This document shows, piece after piece, positions 58,118-64,000 of a stretch of DNA of 64,000 nt (within the stretch, counting starts at the first letter, position 1; each line of letters starts with the position of its first letter). Below the pieces are notes generated by a model. That model did no database searches. It saw only the letters and a program-made list of their open reading frames with translations, and was not told where the DNA came from. This DNA is from Flavobacterium oreochromis (GTDB lineage: Bacteria > Bacteroidota > Bacteroidia > Flavobacteriales > Flavobacteriaceae): positions 434,001-498,000 of the forward strand of contig NZ_CP067377.1 of NCBI RefSeq assembly GCF_019565455.1. The letters run 5' to 3'. The position numbers and the translations under genes were made by a program.

Positions 58118-59170
58118 ATGAATACGAATATGAATATGAAAAAACTTATTTATTTATCAGCTTTGTCAATCCTTTTTTCTTGTAATAAAGAAGAAGTAGT
58201 TAACACCCCTCAACAGCCAGAATCTCCTAAAAATGTATTTGTAGTAGGTACTGAACTTAGCGGACAAATAAGTGTTGCTAAATTATGGAAAAATGGTGTA
58301 CCCACTTCGTTAACTGATGGAACTAAAGACGGATTTGCTAGTTCAATATATGTAGCTGGTTCAGATGTTTATGTAGCTGGCATGGAATTTAATGATAATG
58401 GCATACCAGTTGCTAAAATTTGGAAAAATGGCAAACCTACTTCTTTAACTAGCGGAACTAAACATGCCTATGCTACCTCAATATATGTAGCTGGTTCAGA
58501 CGTATACGCTGCTGGTGCGGAATCTAATGATAATGGTATACCAGTTGCTAAAATTTGGAAAAATGGTGTACCTACTTCTTTAACCGATGGAACTAAACAA
58601 GCCTATGCTACCTCAATATATGTAGCTGGTTCAGATGTATATGTAGCTGGGAATGAATCTAACGGACAAATAAGTGTTGCTAAAATTTGGAAAAATGGCA
58701 TAGCTACTTCTTTGACTGACGGAACTAAAGATGCGCATGCTAACTCAATATGTGTAACCGGTTCAGACGTATATGTTGTTGGTGAGGAATCTAATGATAA
58801 TAATACGACAATTGCTAAAATTTGGAAAAACAACAAACCTACTTCTTTGACTGATGGAACTAAAAGAAGCTATACCAAATCTATATACATAGCTGGTTCA
58901 GATATATATGTTACTGGCTATGAACATAATGACAAAAATATAGCAATTGCTAAAATTTGGAAAAATGGAACAGCTACCTCTTTGAGCAATGAAACTAAAA
59001 ACAGCAATGCTGAATCAATATATGTAGCTGGTTCAGATATATACGTTGCTGGAAATGAATCATCTGATAACGGGATTTCGACTCCTAAAATCTGGAAAAA
59101 TGGCGTGCCTACTTCTTTAACTGATGGAACTAAAAACACTACGATTACGTCCATTTTTGTAGGTAATTAA
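58118..59170 (+). CDS. lipoprotein with seven near-identical repeats, putative beta-propeller (copy 2)
   Basis: This 350-residue paralogue of the upstream protein has the same signal peptide and lipobox, and again seven WKN-containing repeats (WKNGVPTSLTDGTK; one unit has WKNNKPTSLTDGTK). All repeats here are near full length, unlike the shortened fourth repeat of copy 1. Differences from copy 1 concentrate in the short loops after VAG (for example MEFNDNGIPV, NESNGQISV, EHNDKNIAI), the positions expected to be surface-exposed on a propeller face. The putative role is binding of an extracellular ligand or partner; no enzymatic motif is present. MKKLIYL at 58136 is the alternative start. Confidence 0.8.
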   Translation: MNTNMNMKKLIYLSALSILFSCNKEEVVNTPQQPESPKNVFVVGTELSGQISVAKLWKNGVPTSLTDGTKDGFASSIYVAGSDVYVAGMEFNDNGIPVAKIWKNGKPTSLTSGTKHAYATSIYVAGSDVYAAGAESNDNGIPVAKIWKNGVPTSLTDGTKQAYATSIYVAGSDVYVAGNESNGQISVAKIWKNGIATSLTDGTKDAHANSICVTGSDVYVVGEESNDNNTTIAKIWKNNKPTSLTDGTKRSYTKSIYIAGSDIYVTGYEHNDKNIAIAKIWKNGTATSLSNETKNSNAESIYVAGSDIYVAGNESSDNGISTPKIWKNGVPTSLTDGTKNTTITSIFVGN

Positions 59171-59259
59171 CATTTATTAACCATCTAAGAAAATATCAAA
59201 AAGAAAGGAATTAGATTTCCGAAAATTTTAGACAATTTTAAATTTTATTTTAACATAAC

Positions 59260-59297
59260 AACGAGTTAGATACAGCTATATCTAACTCGTTTTTTTA
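59260..59297 (+). terminator. rho-independent terminator after propeller gene 2
   Basis: Same hairpin as in unit 1: arms at 59260-59272 and 59279-59291, followed by a T tract. Confidence 0.85.
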
Positions 59298-60004
59298 TTA
59301 AAATCATTCTAGGTTGGTATAGCAATTCAACATGAATTTAAAATAAAATTGCCCCAAAATACAAGATAAATTTCGTTAGAAAAAAGTGATTGAAAAAATT
59401 TCAAACTAACATCCCTTTATTTCCAAACAATACCTCATAAAGTTCATTAATAAAACCTAACATTTTCAATAGCTTTACTAAAAAGTATTCCACCAGCATA
59501 ATTATTAATTACAACATGAAGCTTGGAACCTAAGAATTAACCAAGAGGTTTTCAGCTCTTGGTAGTATTTAAATATTTTTATGCTATTCAATTCTTCTTC
59601 TTTACCAGATATTCTAAGTGGAGAGCAGAATCATAAAATAAAGATCAGCACAACCCACTAAACCTTTCTTTTACAAGTCATCAAATTTAAAAACTCTTTT
59701 ATCAAAAATTTACTTACGCATTCAAAATAAAATGTTTTAAAATTTCTATATCCAGAAATATAAAAAAGAGCTTGATTTGTAATTATTTATCAAAGGATAA
59801 AATTTGATTTTCTAATATGCTTTTCCTTTATTAAAATTATTTAATTTCTCCGTTAGAAATAAAAAGTAATTCTAATTCTTTAGTGAAAGTAAAAGTTTGG
59901 TATTTGTTTTAAAAATCAACTATTTATATACTGTTTTTATTATTTTATAAAACTTCCGTCAATAATGAGATAGAGTTTATCTTATTCTTTATATAAAAAG
60001 GGGA

Positions 60005-62717
60005 TTAATCCCCTTGTTCCTTGTATTGTTCGCTTTCTAATTCATTTACTTTTGACCCTAACCGTACTTTTGGTTTATCTTTTGTTCCTTCTATTTTTAG
60101 AGGAATTCCAATTATTCCCATTGGAGGTAATCCAAGACGCATTTTTAAAGCAAGTTTACCATCTAAACTAGTAGTTCCTTCTATACGCGGGCGGAAACCT
60201 GCTATTTTAAATTTAAAACGATCAATTTCCATTAAATTATTCTGAATACATGTTTTTATTTCAAAATCATTTACTTCTCCTGAATCAATACCACTATGTC
60301 CTGTTGAATTACTGACTGCTTTAAGCAATTTAAACCCATTTAATTTAACTTTTTTTACCCCTACGACACCTCCTCCTTGTAGAGAAGGAAAGACAGGAAA
60401 CATATCATCATTTAAAAATCCTTTCAACTGATATTGCAACGAAATAATCCCTTCTGCATTAGCAGCAGCACTTGCCATTTCCCTAAACAACTTAACTTCC
60501 TTATACGCTTTTTTACATCAAACTCTTCTACTGACAAATCCATTCCAAATTGAGCTCTTTTAGCATTCTTTGCTTTATAATTACCTGCAAATGACACAGG
60601 ACTATCAATCACTAAACAAGATCCATTTGCTATTGTGATTTCACCATTTTTCAACTTGGTTTTTCCTTGCAAACATTTAATATTTAAATCATCAAATAAA
60701 ATTCTATCTACTGCTGCTTGAAAATCTAAATCTAAATTTTTAGGAAGCATAACAACCCCTTTTACCTCTTTATTTGAAGACGTATTATTAGAATTATTAG
60801 CTATAGGCATCATCCATTCATTAACATTTAAATAAGGAGTTTGTAATTGAAACTGTCCTTTCAAGATTCCTTTATCATGTGTTAAAAAGTTTACAACATT
60901 TTGCACATATCCATTAAATTTAAGAATACTATGACCGTATTTAGCATTAAAATTTTTAAATTGTAATTGATCATTATTAAAAGCAAAAACTCCTTTGACA
61001 ATATAAAATGGCAATGGTAAATATTCAGAAGTAGTTCGAACGTTTCTTAAATAAAACTGCCCTTTATTAATTAATTTATTATAACGTCCTGCTTGAGCAT
61101 CACTCTGTTTCCCTTTTAGATAAATAGCCCCTTGAGCAAACCCTTCTAGGGTGTATCCTTTCACACCAAATACTTTATAAATTTTTCCAAAGTCTATTCC
61201 ACCATTAGCACTAACTTGATAGTTTGCATTAGTCATATCACTAATATTGGCTTTAACAGTTAAAGGTTGGCCTTCAAAAAAGAACCGTAGAGGCTTTAGA
61301 ATAACTTGTGTTGTTTGTAAGTTATTTTTAACATTTAGATCTACTACGGCATTTATTTTTTGAATAGGATTAGGATAAAACGGTGTTTTTAAATAGCCAT
61401 CTTTTAATTTACAAAAAGCTTTTGTTAAAGGCAATTTATTCTGTTTAGCATCTAACATACCTTTTACATCTAAGCGTGTTTTAAGATCTCCTTTTAATTC
61501 ATAACCAGGAAGAAAACCAACCGCTTGGTTTAAATAATTTAAGTCTAAATCAGTATCTAAATTAGCATTTATGATAGGCTTAGAAAGCCCTACTGTTTCA
61601 AGTTTTCCTTTCAAATATCCCTTTCCTATTCCAAAACGGATAACTGGAATTTTTACTGATAATAGTTCCGGATTTAATTGAGGTAATTCAACATGTAAAT
61701 CTGTATTAAATTTCTCCAAAGGGAAAGGTGCTCCATCGTATTGAATGAATCCATCTTTAAGATTCAAATCAAGCTTCATATTAGGCTTTTTATTTTCATC
61801 CGTAATAAAATCTCCTTTTAAAGAAAGAACCGCATCTGTAGTCCCTTTCAGGGTTGTTTTTTCCATCCAAGTGATTAACTTTGGAGGTAAAGCTGTAAAA
61901 ATATCTTCTAAATTACTATTTTGGGTTTTAACCAAAAAATTCATTCTATAACCATTAGGTAAGAAATCAAAATTCCCTGTAAAATCTACAGGTAATTTAT
62001 TAATCATTAAATTATCTTGTTGAAAAACAAATGCTAAAGACTGGGTATTAACTTGTGTAATTAAATCTGCATTTACTTTTTTATTTTTAAGGTATTGTTC
62101 TCCTTTAAATTCAAAATCAAATGCTTCAATACTTGCTTTGGTTTTAATTTCAAAAATTTGATTTTTCAAACTTCCATTTCCAAAATAATCAAAACCTAAC
62201 GCATCAACAGCTACTTGTGCAGAGGCATCATGATATTTTATATGAGCGTTTTTAATAGCTATTAATTTTAGCTCTATAGAGGTATCTTCTTTTTATTTGT
62301 CTGATCATCTGTTTTACTTTCGTAAACATTATAATTAGCATGCCCTTGTTTATCAACTAAAACATTGATTTCTGCATTATCTAAAAATAATTTATTGATG
62401 TGTATTTTCCCTTTTATAAGTTCCTGAACATCAATACCAAATGCGATTTCATCTGATTTTATCAGATTAATTTGTTCAAATGGAGCAGCTCCTGTTAATT
62501 GAAAATCATTAAAGGACAGTGTTAACGCGGGAAAATGCTCAATAATGGAAAGATTAGCATCCGAAAAATTAATATTTCCTTTTATGTGTTCATTAGCATA
62601 CTCTTTTACTTTTTGAGTAATAAAATTGGGGAATAAGAATGGCAAACTAATTATTACTAAAACAATAAATAATAGTCCTCCAAGCAACCATTTAAACTTT
62701 TTAATATACTGTAGCAT
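60005..62717 (-). CDS. AsmA-family envelope protein, frame interrupted twice
   Basis: AsmA-like proteins are large periplasmic beta-taco proteins anchored in the inner membrane and implicated in phospholipid transport and outer-membrane integrity. Joined across breaks at 62290-62294 and 60509-60514, the product is about 904 residues. The membrane helix is at the N-terminus (WLLGGLLFIVLVIISLPFLF); the rest is repetitive beta structure with typical segments such as SDANLSIIEHFPALTLSFND and the C-terminal LKMRLGLPPMGIIGIPLKIE. I use the ATG at 62717, because a longer start would lie inside the upstream TIR element. Confidence 0.82.
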
Positions 62718-62729
62718 ACATTTATTCAA

Positions 62730-62917
62730 GAGGCTGTCCAAAAAGTCCGTAATCTTGTCATTTGACTTCGTCCAGTCGCTTTGCTCTAGTCAACCAAAGG
62801 GGGACCCGAGAACTCCGATCGAACAGGCGAAACAAATCGCATAGTACTGATTATGAAACTCCTCCTTGCGTAGGAGTAACAAACTATGTGTTGATTTTTT
62901 ACTTTTAGGACAGCCTC
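62730..62917 (+). repeat. TIR repeat element, copy 4 (MITE-like, 188 bp)
   Basis: It begins GAGGCTGTCCAAAAAGTCCG and ends ACTTTTAGGACAGCCTC, highly similar to the copy at 8382-8565. It exactly fills the space between the AsmA-type gene start (12 bases away) and the end of the pseudouridine synthase gene (3 bases away), so it may change transcription between them. Confidence 0.85.
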
Positions 62918-62920
62918 AAC

Positions 62921-63786
62921 CTATATATTCTTTAAATTAATTATTTCTTGATTTGTCAAAAATCTCCAGTTTCCACGTGGTAAGTTCTTTTTTGTTAATC
63001 CGGCAAACGCAACACGATCTACTTTTAAAACATTATATTCTAATGATTCGAATATTGAACGAACTATTTTTACGTTAGCTGTTTTTATTTGTAATCCTAT
63101 TTCTGATTTAGGTGCGTTTTCTATATAAGATACATCGTCTACTATTATTTTATAGTCATTAACATATAATCCTTTTTGTACCTTTTCTAAATCTTCGTAT
63201 TTTAAATTGCGATCTAAAGTAATTTGATAAATTTTAGGAGAGCGCTGATTAGGCAGTGTAAACTTACGAACCATATCAGTATCGTTAGTAAACAATAACA
63301 AACCTGTAGTAGTTTTATCCATACGTCCAACAGGTTCTAATTTAGCTTTAGTAATACCACGCACTAAATCAAGAACATTGTTTGCATTTAGATCTTCTTC
63401 TTTTGATGTAGTAAATCCTTTAGGTTTATTTAATAAGATATATTCTTTTTTTCAGGAGATATAACACTTCCATCAAAGTTTACAACATCGCCTGCTTTTA
63501 CCTTATATCCCATTTCGGTAACTACTTCGCCATTAACTTTTACATTTCCAGACTGGATATAAATATCTGCATCGCGTCTTGAGCAAACTCCAGAATTAGA
63601 AATATACTTATTTAAGCGGATCTCTTCCTCCTCTAGCGAGGTTACTTTTTTGGGTTTTCTTTCAAATTTAGGTTTGCCTTTTGTAAAATTTGATTTTTTA
63701 AAATTTGGTTTAGCATCCCCTCCTTCTCGTTTACCAAAAGTAGGTTTAGTGTTTGATCTCTTATTATTTCCTCTTCCTTTTATCAT
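62921..63786 (-). CDS. 23S rRNA pseudouridine synthase, RluB type, frame interrupted once
   Basis: This enzyme isomerises a specific uridine in 23S rRNA. It starts with a basic, low-complexity tail (MIKGRGNNKRSNTKPTFGKR), then an S4 RNA-binding domain (IRLNKYISNSGVCSRRDADI) and the RluB/RsuA catalytic domain with the active-site aspartate in VGRMDKTTTGLLLFTND. One missing base in the T run at 63446-63452 breaks the frame; correction gives about 288 residues. The ATG at 63786 is used because the promoter -7 element lies just upstream and would exclude the earlier ATG at 63807. Confidence 0.88.
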
Positions 63787-63804
63787 CGCGACTATATTTT
63801 TTGG

Positions 63805-63812
63805 CAAAGATA
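63805..63812 (-). promoter_or_regulatory. promoter -7 element for the pseudouridine synthase gene
   Basis: TATCTTTG on the minus strand fits TAnnTTTG, about 19 bases before the ATG at 63786. Confidence 0.55.
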
Positions 63813-63852
63813 GTCAGTAAATTAGAATTTTAAATTCTATATATAGAAATAT

Positions 63853-64000
63853 TTAACTGTTAAATAAATTTTTACTATGAATTAGAACTAGTGGATCAAT
63901 CAAAATAATACTAAAAACACCCGCTACAATTAAAATTTTCATAACTGCATGTAAATGGACATAATCAGTGTGTTGAGAAGATTTCCACAATTGTAATATA
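63853..64000 (-). CDS. C-terminal end of a membrane protein, possibly a UbiA-family prenyltransferase (partial)
   Basis: The frame is open from the window edge to a stop at 63853: ILQLWKSSQHTDYVHLHAVM then KILIVAGVFSIILIDPLVLI and HSKNLFNS. One membrane helix near the end and a charged segment before it match the last helix of UbiA-like prenyltransferases that sit next to rluB-type genes in flavobacteria. With only 49 codons visible, the family call is tentative. Confidence 0.4.
   Translation of the reverse strand, partial: ILQLWKSSQHTDYVHLHAVMKILIVAGVFSIILIDPLVLIHSKNLFNS

Larger units (their letters stand above)
57854..59990 (+). repeat. tandem duplication unit 2 (about 2.14 kb)
   Basis: Direct tandem copy of the unit at 55711-57853. 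The gene in this unit is 12 bases longer, and the offset between units grows from about 2143 to 2159 bases across the gene because of indels within the repeats. The flanking non-coding parts keep very high identity to about 57620/59780 and then drift. The non-coding stretch 59292-59990 contains nothing else that I recognise. Confidence 0.85.

Noticed and set aside
56003..59154. Several long minus-strand ORFs opposite the propeller genes
   Set aside because: They are mirror frames produced by the codon pattern of the repeats (PFFQI, VPSVKEV recurring) and have no start context or promoter.
55971..59170. Propeller proteins as type IX secretion cargo or gliding adhesins
   Set aside because: They carry a lipoprotein signal and end right after the last blade with no T9SS C-terminal domain.

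Overview
The window is A+T-rich, compactly coding chromosomal DNA of a member of the Flavobacteriaceae, most likely a Flavobacterium. The evidence is the Bacteroidota promoter -7 motif TAnnTTTG upstream of many genes, a type IX secretion gene (porT), a lipidated TamA-like assembly factor (TamL), a DUF5686 outer-membrane protein, a mevalonate-pathway cluster (class II HMG-CoA reductase plus a GYDIA-type GHMP kinase), a Bacteroidota-type T6SS tube protein (TssD) and IS982/ISAon1 remnants. Most of the window is housekeeping sequence. The accessory parts are 6.6-9.8 kb, 30.9-31.4 kb, 37.2-38.2 kb and 54.9-60.0 kb.

Layout. 0-6.6 kb: etfA (cut by the window edge) and etfB, divergent from pdhB, then a DUF5686 outer-membrane protein, an AlkA-like DNA glycosylase and inorganic pyrophosphatase. 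6.6-9.8 kb: a decayed type VI secretion islet with two Hcp/TssD genes, a broken vgrG, unknown fragments, two copies of a terminal-inverted-repeat element and a deleted IS982. 9.8-20 kb: menG, porT, a SpoU methyltransferase, tamL, fbaA, accD, an ABC permease and purH. 20-26.7 kb: a peroxiredoxin and the rod-shape operon mreB-mreC-mreD-PBP2-rodA. 26.7-31.5 kb: a lipoprotein nuclease, a coiled-coil protein, the mevalonate cluster and a RelE/ParE toxin-antitoxin pair directly upstream of HMG-CoA reductase. 31.5-40.7 kb: dipeptidyl peptidase IV followed by three POT peptide transporters, which fits peptide scavenging, with a YhcG-type PDDEXK nuclease between the second and third; then two thioredoxin-like proteins. 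40.7-54.6 kb: comEC, lpxB, surE, a C-terminal processing protease, an isolated lipoprotein, a PpiD/SurA-type isomerase, lptC, an outer-membrane protein and coaX. 54.7-60 kb: two identical tRNA-Phe genes, an ISAon1-type transposase tail, and a tandem 2.1-kb duplication in which each unit carries a lipoprotein of seven nearly identical repeats, read here as a recently amplified seven-bladed beta-propeller. 60-64 kb: an AsmA-family protein, an rluB-type pseudouridine synthase and the end of a probable prenyltransferase.

A key caveat is that 15 genes are split by about 24 reading-frame breaks. Almost all look like single-base losses in runs of five to eight A or T, and several hit genes expected to be essential or highly conserved (menG, tamL, coaX, hmgA, the Tsp protease). 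I read these as sequencing or assembly errors rather than decay and annotate each as one gene with an interrupted frame. By contrast, the vgrG fragment, the IS982 copy and the ISAon1 tail are genuinely degenerate.

The most unusual content is the tandem propeller-lipoprotein duplication next to tRNA-Phe, the short mobile repeat family with ends GAGGCTGTCC (including a collapsed palindromic form), and the toxin-antitoxin module placed so that HMG-CoA reductase may depend on its promoter.
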